A stretch of DNA of 64,000 nt from positions 124,001-188,000 of the forward strand of contig MEUZ01000003.1 in the NCBI GenBank assembly GCA_001772615.1. Direction: 5' to 3'. This DNA comes from a candidate division WWE3 bacterium RIFCSPHIGHO2_01_FULL_40_23. GTDB taxonomy: Bacteria; Patescibacteria; WWE3; UBA101185; 2-01-FULL-41-18. Positions 26,579 through 36,063 of this stretch are shown here, piece after piece; position 1 is the stretch's first letter, and the number at the start of each line of letters is the position of its first letter. The notes under the pieces were generated by a model. That model was given only the letters and a program-made list of their open reading frames with translations, searched no databases and was not told the DNA's origin. Both the position numbers and the translations under genes were made by a program.

Positions 26579-28045
26579 TTAATCAAGAGGACCTACAATC
26601 TCAATGTTTTCTTCAGGTTTAAGAAGCGGAAACATAACGCATTCTCTTATAGACTTCCCGGCAAGGAACGAAAAAAGCCTTTCGGAAACGCCAAACCCCG
26701 TAACGGGAGGCATCCCATATTCAAGAGACCTTACAAAATCATAATCAAACATCTGGGCCTCCGTATCGCCTTTTTCTCTCATTTCCTGCTGGTCTTTAAA
26801 TCTTTCCGCCTGATCAATTGGATTATTAAGCTCCGAATACCCATTCCCAACTTCTGATCCACCGATAATAACCTGATACCTCTCAACAAAGTCAGGATCA
26901 TCTGCTTTTCTTTTGGCAAGAGGCGAAACTTCCACAGGATGATCAGTAAGAAAGAGCGGACCTGAAATATTTTTCCTGACCGCCTTCCAAAGATGGTCTA
27001 AAAGCCTACCTTTGGTATCAGATTCCATAAATCTGATCTTCATTTTCTTAAGCTTTTCTTTTAGGTCCTCCGAGGAAGCTTTTTTAATATCAATCCCCAG
27101 CTCCTTTTTCAAAGCATCAGTAAAAGTTAACCTACCCCACTTTTGATTCAAATTTATCTTCTTCCCAAATATTTCAAATTCATAAGTTCCAAAAGTTTCA
27201 AAAGCAACTTTTTTGTACATCTCCTCAACAAGCTTCATGGAATCCTCATAATTTGCAAAAGCCCAGTAAAATTCCACCTGCGTGTAATCCTGGAGGTGCT
27301 CTTTACTAATTCCTTCGTTTCTAAACTGCCTTCCAATCTCAAATGTTTTTTCAAAACCTCCCGTCATTAACCTTTTCTGCCACAACTCTCCCATTGAAAT
27401 TCTTAAATACACATCAATATCCAAAGCATTATGATGGGTAACAAAGGGATTAGCGTCGGCTCCTCCCGCGGTATTTTCTAAAACGGGCGTTTCAACCTCC
27501 AAAAAACCTTTAGAGAGTAGGAAACTTCTGATGGAATTCCAAAACTTTGATTTTTGTCTGAAAAGATCTCTTAACTTAGTATTTAAATTAAAATCAACAT
27601 ATCTTTGTCTGTATCTTTCCTCAACATCTTTAAGCCCAAACCATTCGGAAGGCATAGGCCTAAAAGACTTGGACAACAGCTTATAATCCCCAACCTCAAC
27701 CGTGATTTCTCCAGCTTTAGTAGTAAAGAGCTTGCCTTTGGCAAACAAAAAATCCCCTGCGTCTAAAAGATCAAGAAACTCATAGCTTTTACCACCTAAT
27801 GCATCCTCCTTAAAAAGAAGCTGTATTTTGGAGGATTCATCATAAACATCCGAAAAAGTGATCTTTCCATGCTTTCTGAAACCGTGGAGCCTTCCGCATA
27901 CTTCAACTATCTCCCCCATCGGCTTTAAAAGAATTTCGGCAATAAAAGTCTTATCAATGGAAAATGAAAGATATGGATTAACCCCAAGTTCCAGTATCTT
28001 TTTGAATTTTTCAATACGAGTGGAAATAATGTCCCTAGAACTCAT
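26579..28045 (-). CDS. lysS: Lysyl-tRNA synthetase (class II)
   Basis: 488 residues. An N-terminal OB-fold anticodon-binding domain (about 40-140) is followed by the class II core with motif 2 (FRNEGISKEHLQDYTQVEFY), the amino-acid site GGSEVGNGYSELNNP and motif 3 (GFGVSERLFSFLAG). It overlaps the 3' end of the preceding gene by 11 bp. Confidence 0.96.
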   Translation of the reverse strand: MSSRDIISTRIEKFKKILELGVNPYLSFSIDKTFIAEILLKPMGEIVEVCGRLHGFRKHGKITFSDVYDESSKIQLLFKEDALGGKSYEFLDLLDAGDFLFAKGKLFTTKAGEITVEVGDYKLLSKSFRPMPSEWFGLKDVEERYRQRYVDFNLNTKLRDLFRQKSKFWNSIRSFLLSKGFLEVETPVLENTAGGADANPFVTHHNALDIDVYLRISMGELWQKRLMTGGFEKTFEIGRQFRNEGISKEHLQDYTQVEFYWAFANYEDSMKLVEEMYKKVAFETFGTYEFEIFGKKINLNQKWGRLTFTDALKKELGIDIKKASSEDLKEKLKKMKIRFMESDTKGRLLDHLWKAVRKNISGPLFLTDHPVEVSPLAKRKADDPDFVERYQVIIGGSEVGNGYSELNNPIDQAERFKDQQEMREKGDTEAQMFDYDFVRSLEYGMPPVTGFGVSERLFSFLAGKSIRECVMFPLLKPEENIEIVGPLD

Positions 28046-29399
28046 ACTTTAAGAGTTTATCAGAAAAGTAGCCGTACATATATTCGGATGAGTATTTGTC
28101 AAAAAAACTTTGGACTTCCGCTTCCGATGCCTCGGCATAAAAATGCATGACAACATTTGCAAGCTGATCAGCGCATGAGTACATCTTGCTCGCATTTGGA
28201 AGGATTCTATCCCCATCAAGCTTAATTGCTCCGTTTTCAAGGCAGTAGTTATAAAAAACGCGGTAGCCCACAAGATAATTCTCTACCTGCGGCGCGGTTT
28301 TACGTATGAAGTAATCCGAAAAAGTTCTCATCAACATCACATATAAAATAGCCTCAAGATCTTTCTGGGACAAAACGCCTTTTATTACCTGAAATCCGCA
28401 GGCTTTAATGCCAACAATGGACGAATGAAGCTCCATAACAGGGTTAGACATACTCTTTAAGCGCTTCCAAGCTCCTTCATACTGAAAAATCGCTTCCGTA
28501 ATCTCATGAGCAAGAACGAGTCTTACAGCGTTAGCCATTATAAAATCGTCACTGAAACTTTTCTGAACACCTAATTCAATAAAGTCCCTGAATAGCGGAA
28601 GGAGCATTTGACCGTCTCTTCTTTCAATGTTATTTGTGTAAACGACAATTTTAATACCACACTTTTTAATCGTATTAATATCTTCGGGATAATTTACGGC
28701 TCTTGCGGGAAGTGAAGCATTCCTTCCCCCAATACAAATAACATTATCAACTCGTACCTTTATCATATCCGCTGAAACATTCTGCCTTGCCTTTGATCCA
28801 AAAGGAGGAAGCATGTTTCTTATTACATCCACATAATTTAAAGGATTATATGAACCGTTCGTGCCCGTATATGTAAAATTAAAATTATAAGCTTTCTTTA
28901 AACTAAAAAGTCTGTCCGCATATGACCCAAGAGGCCCTGCCATAAGATGTAAAAAGCTTTTATTATCAACTGCTATCCATGCTTTTTCAAGAGTTGAGTA
29001 ATCCCCATGACAAAACTCTTTAGAAGCTATTTCTAGATATTTTTTGAAACTTTTTTCAGAGGCAAGTTTTGAAGCCTTTAAAAATAGATCAGATATTTCT
29101 TTTAGAACATCTCTATATTCCTCATGATAATAAACAGCACAAAGCTTCCCACTTGAGTCTCTTTTAACAACCGTGTAAGGGTCTAAAATCTTAGGTTCTT
29201 TTTTAGATGCTTCTTCAATTTCTTTACGCGTTGCATCTGTAGGATAAAAACCCCCACCCTTAAAATCCCCATCCGCCTGCTTTGCAAATATTTCACCAAC
29301 TTTTTTTCCAGCTTCTTTTAATATTTCTACAATTTTTAAATCTGTCTTTGAAAATCTCTTTTTCTCAATAGGATATTCAAGGTAATACTTCTCATTCAT
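28035..29399 (-). CDS. Dipeptidyl-peptidase III (M49)-like protein with altered zinc motif
   Basis: 454 residues. Several stretches resemble M49 peptidases: GGFYPTDATRKEIEE, then MAGPLGSYADRLFSLKKAY (the TIGPYE-VYED-FGYKAAFE region) and the metal-site helix VLAHEITEAIFQYE, with a later glutamate in MELHSSIVGI. In M49 the first motif is HExxGH. Here it is H298-E-I-T-E-A303, so the second histidine ligand is missing. It overlaps greA2 by 8 bp and lysS by 11 bp. Family assignment is by motif similarity, and activity as a peptidase is uncertain. Confidence 0.6.
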   Translation of the reverse strand: MNEKYYLEYPIEKKRFSKTDLKIVEILKEAGKKVGEIFAKQADGDFKGGGFYPTDATRKEIEEASKKEPKILDPYTVVKRDSSGKLCAVYYHEEYRDVLKEISDLFLKASKLASEKSFKKYLEIASKEFCHGDYSTLEKAWIAVDNKSFLHLMAGPLGSYADRLFSLKKAYNFNFTYTGTNGSYNPLNYVDVIRNMLPPFGSKARQNVSADMIKVRVDNVICIGGRNASLPARAVNYPEDINTIKKCGIKIVVYTNNIERRDGQMLLPLFRDFIELGVQKSFSDDFIMANAVRLVLAHEITEAIFQYEGAWKRLKSMSNPVMELHSSIVGIKACGFQVIKGVLSQKDLEAILYVMLMRTFSDYFIRKTAPQVENYLVGYRVFYNYCLENGAIKLDGDRILPNASKMYSCADQLANVVMHFYAEASEAEVQSFFDKYSSEYMYGYFSDKLLKYEF

Positions 29400-29865
29400 A
29401 AAACACTTCCAAAATCTTATATTTAAGTTTAACTACTGGAGTTGTGACTTCTATGACGTCTCCAACTTTTGACCCCAAAAGAGCCTGTCCGACTGGAGAC
29501 TCGTTGGAAATTAAATTTTTTATAGGATTTGCCTCTACACTTCCGACAATTTTAAACTTGTCAACCTCTCCGTCACATTCAACTTTAACCATTGCCCCGA
29601 TAGAAATAAAGTCAGCGGCTATCTTTGCTTTTTTCTCATCTATTATCTTGTAATCTGAAAGTATACTTTCAAGCTCCGAAATCCTTCTTTCAAGAAGGGT
29701 TTGCTTTTCAAGCTCTAGATCATATTGAATATTATCTTCATAACCGCCAGATTCAATGGCGGCTTTAATTCTTTCGGCGGCTTTTTGCCTTCCGTTTGCT
29801 ATGAGGTCGCTATATTCCTCCTGTAATTTGCTTAATCCCTGCTTTGTAAGATATGTGTTTCCCAT
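29392..29865 (-). CDS. GreA/GreB-family transcription factor, divergent second copy
   Basis: 157 residues with the N-terminal coiled coil (about 10-75) and the C-terminal FKBP-like domain (SPVGQALLGSKVGDVIEV). The tip of the coiled coil, normally GDxxENAEY with the catalytic acidic pair, reads GGYEDNIQYDLE, so the residues that deliver Mg2+ into the polymerase are changed. It lies 43 bp after a normal greA. It could be a modified cleavage factor or a Gfh1-like inhibitor. Confidence 0.85.
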   Translation of the reverse strand: MGNTYLTKQGLSKLQEEYSDLIANGRQKAAERIKAAIESGGYEDNIQYDLELEKQTLLERRISELESILSDYKIIDEKKAKIAADFISIGAMVKVECDGEVDKFKIVGSVEANPIKNLISNESPVGQALLGSKVGDVIEVTTPVVKLKYKILEVFYE

Positions 29866-29908
29866 AACACCCTTCTTCGGGCACTTAATTTAAGTCAATC
29901 TGGCAGGT

Positions 29909-30373
29909 TTACTTGATGCTAAGGATTGTATACGTAAGCTTTCCAACGGGAGCTTCCACTTCAACTTTATCTCCAATTCTTTTTCCCATTAAAGCTAGTC
30001 CAAGGGGAGACTCATGTGAAATTTTCCTCTCCATTGGGTTTGCCTCAACTGCCCCGACTATATAAAACTCTTCTTCCCCGCCTTCTACATGAACTTTAAC
30101 AACACACCCGACATCCACAACATCACTGTTTTTATTTTCTTTTATGGTTTCAACGTTTTTTAATATCTCCTCAAGCTCTGTAATTCTACCTTCAATAAAC
30201 GCTTGTCTTTCACGCGCGGATTCATACTCGGCATTTTCGGAAATATCGCCCATTTCTCTTGCGGACTTTATTCTTTCCGCGATCTTTGAGCGCTCTACAT
30301 CCACCAGATTCTTATATTCTTTTTTAATTTCTTCAAAACCTTCTTTTGTAAGGTATACTTTACTCTTTTTCAT
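29909..30373 (-). CDS. greA: Transcription elongation factor GreA
   Basis: 154 residues, normal length. The coiled-coil tip GDISENAEYESARER carries the acidic residues needed for stimulating RNA cleavage by backtracked RNA polymerase, and the C-terminal domain has SPLGLALMGKRIGDKVEV. It is the first gene of a five-gene transcript and starts directly behind a hairpin with a T-rich tail. Confidence 0.95.
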   Translation of the reverse strand: MKKSKVYLTKEGFEEIKKEYKNLVDVERSKIAERIKSAREMGDISENAEYESARERQAFIEGRITELEEILKNVETIKENKNSDVVDVGCVVKVHVEGGEEEFYIVGAVEANPMERKISHESPLGLALMGKRIGDKVEVEAPVGKLTYTILSIK

Positions 30374-30424
30374 AAAAATAAAAAAATCCCCTCAAACAAA
30401 CCGAAGCTTAAAGATTAAGAGGGG
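30374..30424 (-). promoter_or_regulatory. greA leader hairpin (attenuator or SD-masking element)
   Basis: On the minus strand CCCCTC (30,424-30,419) pairs with GAGGGG (30,393-30,388). An ATTTTTTTATTTTT tract then runs straight into the start codon at 30,373. The structure looks like an intrinsic terminator placed within the leader. GAGGGG is also the only Shine-Dalgarno-like sequence, so the stem would hide it. E. coli greA is known to have a leader terminator (GraL). Whether this is equivalent is inference. Confidence 0.6.
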
Positions 30425-30459
30425 GAACTTTTTTTCTTAAATCCTTTGTAACGTGAATG

Positions 30460-30488
30460 ATCGTATCACGCAAAAACCTTAATGTCAA
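30460..30488 (-). promoter_or_regulatory. greA operon promoter, TTGACA-17-TACGAT
   Basis: A perfect -35 (30,488-30,483) and a 5/6 -10 (30,465-30,460) with 17-base spacing on the minus strand, giving a leader of about 80 nt that contains the hairpin described separately. Confidence 0.8.
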
Positions 30489-30560
30489 GCTAAGGAAACG
30501 TTGATTTGACAACAAAAATGGCTCTTTCAATCAATAGTGTGTGTCTGATAAAATTAAAGA

Positions 30561-31748
30561 GTGAAAAGACTGCTCATTCCACTTCTTCTCCTTTTAACCT
30601 TTCTATTATTAGGATACATTTTAGTCAGATCAAAGAACCAAAAAATCTTAACGTTAACCAAAAACTTCAAGGAATCCGAAAAAACGGTTGCCTTACTTAA
30701 GGATGATATTAAAGTAAAAGAAGCTACAATCTCTTCCCTTAGCAAAGAACTTGAAGGAATTAGAGGTACAGTTATTTATAAAGAGTTAAAGCTCATAAAA
30801 GATACCCTTATAAACTTTAAAAAGCTTAAGGACAAAGTAAATTCTTATCAAAAACTGGGTGTGAAAACGGAAAGCGTGGCGGACAAGTTTCCTATTCTGA
30901 CGGATTTGCTTTTAGAATTAAAGTTTGAGGAGGCAAGTAGTTCCATTAAAGCCTATGACGATAACCTTGAAAAACTGTATGAACAAAAAAAGGAAGAAGA
31001 AAGAAAGGCTTTAGAAGAACTTCAGAGAAGGTACACTCAAGTTTTGGATCAGGGCGGCTACATTAGATACAGTGTTAGAACAGACGTCGGGGTCTTTCTA
31101 GCAGACATCCTTGTTGCTGACCTTAACAAAGTAAGGGTCATAACCGATACTGCAAACGATTCGGATTGCAAAAGAGACTGCGCGTTATTAACACTTGCTT
31201 CCTTTGTTTCAAGAAACGGTGGTTTTGCAGGTATTAACGGATCCTACTACTGCCCTCCTGAATACCCTCAATGCAGTGATAAAAAAAACTCCTTTGATTT
31301 TCCCGTGTATAACTCAAGACTTGGCAAATGGATTAATAAAAAGAACCTATTTTGGGACAACAGAGCATTAATAACATTTAGGGGAAATAGCGGAAGTTTT
31401 TACAAATTTGAAAAAAGCTACAGCACTGGTACATCCGTTGATGCCGGTTTAGCGATGGTCCCCGGCCTTCTTCAAAATGGAAGTGTAATAGTTGGCTCAT
31501 ATAAACTTGAGGCAAAAGAACAGATAAGGTCAACCCGAAGCTCAATAGGGTTTAGCGGTTCAAAAGTGTATGCAATAACGGCAAGAGGCGTGAACACCTA
31601 CGAGCTTGCTTATGTACAAAAGGCTGTGGGCGCCAAGAATGCTCTCGCTCTTGACGGAGGCGGCTCCATTAATTTTTATTATAACGGGGTATATTACGCA
31701 GGACCCGGAAGAGCCCAAGCCAATTCAATAATTTTTAAATATAGGTAA
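30561..31748 (+). CDS. Membrane-anchored phosphodiester glycosidase (NAGPA domain) protein
   Basis: 395 residues from GTG. An N-terminal membrane anchor (about 4-21), a coiled-coil stalk (about 30-165, rich in Lys/Glu/Leu) and a C-terminal NAGPA-type domain (about 170-395) that includes GFAGINGSYYCPPEY, RSTRSSIGFSG and the hallmark ALALDGGGSINFYYNG. The family hydrolyses phosphodiester-linked sugars outside the cell. TAAAAT lies 6 nt before the GTG, so the mRNA may be leaderless. Confidence 0.83.
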   Translation: MKRLLIPLLLLLTFLLLGYILVRSKNQKILTLTKNFKESEKTVALLKDDIKVKEATISSLSKELEGIRGTVIYKELKLIKDTLINFKKLKDKVNSYQKLGVKTESVADKFPILTDLLLELKFEEASSSIKAYDDNLEKLYEQKKEEERKALEELQRRYTQVLDQGGYIRYSVRTDVGVFLADILVADLNKVRVITDTANDSDCKRDCALLTLASFVSRNGGFAGINGSYYCPPEYPQCSDKKNSFDFPVYNSRLGKWINKKNLFWDNRALITFRGNSGSFYKFEKSYSTGTSVDAGLAMVPGLLQNGSVIVGSYKLEAKEQIRSTRSSIGFSGSKVYAITARGVNTYELAYVQKAVGAKNALALDGGGSINFYYNGVYYAGPGRAQANSIIFKYR

Positions 31749-31749
31749 A

Positions 31750-32556
31750 TTAACTTTTCTTTCTTGCCATACCTACTATGTGTGCTTTTATAAATTCGGG
31801 CTTTAACCCGTTTAAAAGCCTATCAAAAAAGTTTGAAAGGAAAAAAGAAGGTTTATTGAAAGAGGTATAGCCCGGATCATAGTTTAATTTTAATTCAATA
31901 TCTGAAAATGAAGTTTTGTATAAAAGCTCTTTTAAAACTTTGATCTCATTAGCTTTATAAAAAGTTGTGAAAACATCACTTTCGCCTCTGTCATAAAGGA
32001 ATTTATTTACAAAAAAGTTTAGTTTTTGGTTTTTTAAAACTTCTTTAAGCCTCAACAAAAAGTAATCCTTATTGGGAGTAGCCAGAATTAAATACCCTCC
32101 TTTTTTAAGCACCCTTGAAACCTCCAAAAAAACCTTTTCCGGTCTTTCTAAATGCTCTATCACCCACATAGATATAACGACGTCAAAAATCCCGTTTTCA
32201 TATGGAATTTTTTCAAGATTTCCATACTTTATCTCATCAAGACATATATTCTTACCTGTAAATTCAGGGTTTATATCAACACCAAAAGCGCGGGAAATTT
32301 TATCTCTGTACTCATCTATTACGTAATTCCCGTTTCCGCATCCTGCATCCAAAACCTTAAGAGGGTGGGATAAATCAGAGACTGCCCTATCAAAAAGACT
32401 GCATAAAACAATATGTGTATTATCCCAAGAAGGATTTAACTTTTTATATTCTCTATTAAAAAATATCTGTCTTTTTTCTTTCGGAGAGAGAACCGAATAA
32501 ATCTTAATATACCCCTCCTCAAGGACTTTTGATTTAGCCGTCTTTACTTTTCGCAC
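31750..32556 (-). CDS. Class I SAM-dependent methyltransferase
   Basis: 268 residues with the SAM-binding glycine-rich motif VLDAGCGNGNYVIDEY, the acidic FGVDINPE strand, and VVISMWVIEHLERPEKVF typical of UbiE/methyltransferase type 11 enzymes. Substrate unknown. Sugar or small-molecule methylation is plausible given the glycan-rich context. It is convergent with the preceding gene. Confidence 0.85.
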   Translation of the reverse strand: MRKVKTAKSKVLEEGYIKIYSVLSPKEKRQIFFNREYKKLNPSWDNTHIVLCSLFDRAVSDLSHPLKVLDAGCGNGNYVIDEYRDKISRAFGVDINPEFTGKNICLDEIKYGNLEKIPYENGIFDVVISMWVIEHLERPEKVFLEVSRVLKKGGYLILATPNKDYFLLRLKEVLKNQKLNFFVNKFLYDRGESDVFTTFYKANEIKVLKELLYKTSFSDIELKLNYDPGYTSFNKPSFFLSNFFDRLLNGLKPEFIKAHIVGMARKKS

Positions 32557-32585
32557 GAGAGAAGTATATCAGTTAGAATCAATAT

Positions 32586-33437
32586 ATGGACCTTTCTTTA
32601 AATATAACCGGGGGATTCCCCGATTACTCCCTTATTGATAGCGGCGGGGGCTACAGGCTTGAGAGATTTAAGGATATTGTGGTAGCTAAACCTGACCCTC
32701 AAGCCATTTGGAAAAGAAGAACTAAACTCTGGGATAAAGCAGATCTAATATTTAACAAAGAAACAAATGCTTGGGAAAAAAGATCCGAAGTTCCAGACTC
32801 TTGGAATTTAAAATGGGGAAATTTAAAATTTAAAGTCAAACCCACTCCTTTTAAGCACCTGGGTATTTTTCCCGAACAAAGCGATCACTGGGACTTTATT
32901 AAAAGAAAAATAGAACATGAAGAAAGAGAAATAAAGGTGCTGAATCTATTCGGGTACACCGGAGCCGCAAGCGTTGTGTCGGAGGCATTCGGGGGCTTAG
33001 TAACTCACGTGGACGCTTCAAAACCTGCGCTAATATGGGTTAAGGAAAACGAGAAACTAAATAATCTTTCAGGAGAAATAAGAGTAATAAATGATGACTG
33101 CCTTAAATTTACTGGGAGAGAGATAAAAAGAGGAGCAAAATATGACCTGATACTTGCAGACCCGCCCGCATTTGGACATGGAGCCCAAAATGAAACTTGG
33201 AAATTTAACGAGGGTTTCCCAAAGCTCTTAGCAAATGTCATTAATTTGCTATCAGACGAGCCGATTGGGATCCTAATTAACGCTTATGCTATCTCCTCCC
33301 CGTCAACTATGCTCTTAAATACTTTAAGAGATTATCTTTCGGGTGGAAAAGTAACATATGGAGAGCTTTTGCTCTCCGAAGAGACGGGAAGAAACTTCTC
33401 AACGGGGATTTATGCCCGCTGGGAGCCTAATACCTAA
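32586..33437 (+). CDS. RlmI-like class I SAM methyltransferase
   Basis: 283 residues. VLNLFGYTGAASVVSEAFGG and the catalytic DPPAFGHGAQNETWKF match the Methyltrans_SAM (RlmI/RlmK) family, but the N-terminal PUA domain of true RlmI is absent. The likely substrate is rRNA. TAGAAT ends 6 nt before the ATG and no SD is seen, so initiation may be leaderless. It overlaps the convergent copA gene by 11 bp. Confidence 0.8.
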   Translation: MDLSLNITGGFPDYSLIDSGGGYRLERFKDIVVAKPDPQAIWKRRTKLWDKADLIFNKETNAWEKRSEVPDSWNLKWGNLKFKVKPTPFKHLGIFPEQSDHWDFIKRKIEHEEREIKVLNLFGYTGAASVVSEAFGGLVTHVDASKPALIWVKENEKLNNLSGEIRVINDDCLKFTGREIKRGAKYDLILADPPAFGHGAQNETWKFNEGFPKLLANVINLLSDEPIGILINAYAISSPSTMLLNTLRDYLSGGKVTYGELLLSEETGRNFSTGIYARWEPNT

Positions 33438-35661
33438 ACTTTACCCTTTTTAAAAGAAGCGAATTGGAGACAACCGATACCGAAGATAAAGCCATAGCCA
33501 TTGAAGCAAATATCGGATTTAAAAGAAGGCCGAAAAACGGGTACAAAACACCGGCCGCAACCGGTATTAAAGCAACATTATAAAAGAAAGCCCAGAAAAG
33601 ATTCATTTTTATCGTTCTCATAGTTTTTCTTGAAAGTTCAATTGCAAGGGCGACAGAAGCCAAATCCTTATTTATTAATGTTATACCCGCAGATTCCATG
33701 GCAACATCTGTTCCACTGCTCATAGCTATCCCCACATCAGAAGAAGCAAGGGCAGGAGCGTCGTTAATCCCATCCCCTACCATAGCTACGGTTAAGCCCC
33801 CAGACTGGATTTTTTTAATTTCGGCCTCTTTCTGATCAGGAAGAACTTCCGAAAGTACATTTTCTATTCCAAGACTTCTGCCTATGGCCAAAGCCGCCCT
33901 TTGATTATCCCCCGTTATCATATAAATCTTAATCCCAAGCTTTTTAAGTTTTTGGATAGCACCAGAGGCACTTTCTTTAACCCTATCCGAAATAGCAACA
34001 ATCCCGTATAAAGCTTCATCAACCGCTAAAAATACAACAGTTTTCCCTTCATTTTCCAGTTTTTGCACTTTCTCCTCGTACTCTTTAGCATTTATCCCAA
34101 AGTTAGTCATTAGCCTTCTATTTCCAAGAAGAACCTTTTGACCCAAAATCTCGCCTTCAACTCCAAACCCTGATGTCACCTTGAATTTTTCAATCTTTTG
34201 AAAAGCTACATTCTTCTTTTCACCTTCATTAACAATAGCTTCCGCAAGTGAATGCTCCGATCCCTTCTCCAAAGAAGAGGCAAGTGTAAGAACTTTATCC
34301 TCTGAAATCCCATTTAGACCTATGACATCTGTTACCTCGGGCTTGCCTTTGGTCAAGGTTCCCGTCTTATCAAATACTACTACCCTAATCTTATGAGCAA
34401 TTTCAAGGCTTCTGGCATCCTTTATTAAAATCCCGTTTTCGGCTCCCTTAGCAGTTCCAACCATAACGGCCGTTGGTGTAGCAAGCCCCATAGCGCAGGG
34501 GCAGGCAATTATAAGGACGGCAACCGTGTTTAAAAGTGCAAAAATGAAAGAAGGAGCAGGGCCAAAGTCATACCAGATTACAAAGGTTAAAACGGCAATA
34601 ATCATTACAACAGGTACAAAATAAGATGAAACAAGATCCGCAAACCTTTGAATCGGTGCCTTGCTCCCCTGTGCCTCTTCAACCATCTTTATTATCTGGG
34701 ATAAAAGTGTGTCCTTTCCTACCCTTGATGCCTTAAACAAGAAGGTTCCGCTCTTATTTAACGTGGCCCCTATAACCGTATGCCCAGCTTTTTTATCAAT
34801 AGGAATACTCTCCCCCGTCACCATTGACTCATCAATTGACGATTCACCTTCCAGTAATACCCCATCAACGGGAATTTTCTCGCCCGGCCTAACCCGAACA
34901 ATATCACCTATTAAAACCTCCGATATGGGAACATCAACCTCCCTCCCATCCTTTACAATTCTAGCCGTTTTTGCCTGGAGCCCGATCAACTTCTTAATAG
35001 CTTCGGACGTCCTTAATTTTGCCTTCGCTTCAAGATACCTTCCTAAAAGAATCAATGCAATAATAATTGTAGAAACATCAAAATAAGGTTCGGGTTTGAT
35101 ACCAATCCCCTCCACCACTTGAGGAAAAACCGTTACAAAAGCCGAGTAAAAAAAAGCAACCGAGGTTCCAAGAGCTACAAGAGTGTCCATATTAGCTGTT
35201 CTGTGCTTTAATGCGGGGATTGTTGCCAGGTAAAAATCATACCCCACAAAAAACTGAACGATAAACGCAAGAACAAGCTGAATATAAAAATTTCTTAATA
35301 TCAACGGAGATGTCTCAATAAAACCAGGAAAACTCCCCCAAAATATAAGGAGGCCAAGTGATAAACCTACAAAAACTTTATATTTCAGTACTTTTAACTC
35401 TCTTTCCTTCTCTTTCTTTTGCAGATCTTCTTCCGTAAGCTCCTCTTCAACCATTGCCTTATATCCTACATTTGAAACAACACTGCAAAGCTTTTCATAA
35501 GAGACTTTATCTGGATCAAACGTCACACTTGCCTTTTCGGTTGTTAAATTAACATTTGCCTCTGACACACCCTCTGTTTCCTTTAGGGACTGCTCAATGG
35601 TCCTTACACAGGAAGCGCAGTGCATTCCTTTAATTAATAAAGTTTTCTTTATATTTCCCAT
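33427..35661 (-). CDS. copA: Copper-translocating P-type ATPase
   Basis: 744 residues: one N-terminal HMA domain with GMHCASC (Cys15, Cys18), eight membrane helices, the metal-binding CPC in IIACPCAMGLATPTA, the phosphorylation motif VFDKTGTLTKG, TGES and GDGINDAPAL. The CPC and final-helix pattern indicate Cu(I) export. It is the third gene of a copper operon after two cupredoxin-containing proteins. Confidence 0.95.
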   Translation of the reverse strand: MGNIKKTLLIKGMHCASCVRTIEQSLKETEGVSEANVNLTTEKASVTFDPDKVSYEKLCSVVSNVGYKAMVEEELTEEDLQKKEKERELKVLKYKVFVGLSLGLLIFWGSFPGFIETSPLILRNFYIQLVLAFIVQFFVGYDFYLATIPALKHRTANMDTLVALGTSVAFFYSAFVTVFPQVVEGIGIKPEPYFDVSTIIIALILLGRYLEAKAKLRTSEAIKKLIGLQAKTARIVKDGREVDVPISEVLIGDIVRVRPGEKIPVDGVLLEGESSIDESMVTGESIPIDKKAGHTVIGATLNKSGTFLFKASRVGKDTLLSQIIKMVEEAQGSKAPIQRFADLVSSYFVPVVMIIAVLTFVIWYDFGPAPSFIFALLNTVAVLIIACPCAMGLATPTAVMVGTAKGAENGILIKDARSLEIAHKIRVVVFDKTGTLTKGKPEVTDVIGLNGISEDKVLTLASSLEKGSEHSLAEAIVNEGEKKNVAFQKIEKFKVTSGFGVEGEILGQKVLLGNRRLMTNFGINAKEYEEKVQKLENEGKTVVFLAVDEALYGIVAISDRVKESASGAIQKLKKLGIKIYMITGDNQRAALAIGRSLGIENVLSEVLPDQKEAEIKKIQSGGLTVAMVGDGINDAPALASSDVGIAMSSGTDVAMESAGITLINKDLASVALAIELSRKTMRTIKMNLFWAFFYNVALIPVAAGVLYPFFGLLLNPIFASMAMALSSVSVVSNSLLLKRVKFRY

Positions 35662-35697
35662 AACTGCCCCCGATTACTATTTAGACGATTTTGGGAT

Positions 35698-36057
35698 TTA
35701 GCTTGCAACCACTTTTCCATGAAACATATTCATTCCACAGGAAAAAGGGTACTCCCCCGCTTTTTGAGGATTAACCTTAATCTCAACTTTTTTGTCTAAA
35801 GGAAGAAATTTCCTTATCCCAAAATCCGAAAGAACCACCTCCTCAAGACAGGAGTTTGAATCCTTTCTTATAAAGTTTAGTGTTGTTTCTTTTCCGACTG
35901 GAACTTGAATTATTTCAGGGTTATACCCACCTTCAACCGTTATATCAATACTTGACACCGCCTTAACCTCCTTTCCCTTTCTCATCAGGAAAAAATAATA
36001 AATAAATATTGAAAGCCCAAGCCCTGAAATAGTAACTAAAATTTTGTCTATAGACAT
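35698..36057 (-). CDS. Membrane-anchored cupredoxin-like protein
   Basis: 119 residues: one N-terminal helix (about 5-24) and a single cupredoxin-like domain with the copper-ligand region YPFSCGMNMFHG near the C-terminus. Similar domains occur in EfeO-like and copper-tolerance proteins. It lies between the HMA/TauE/cupredoxin fusion (6 bp) and copA (36 bp), so it probably delivers or buffers extracytoplasmic copper. Confidence 0.8.
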   Translation of the reverse strand: MSIDKILVTISGLGLSIFIYYFFLMRKGKEVKAVSSIDITVEGGYNPEIIQVPVGKETTLNFIRKDSNSCLEEVVLSDFGIRKFLPLDKKVEIKVNPQKAGEYPFSCGMNMFHGKVVAS

Positions 36058-36063
36058 AAAAGC

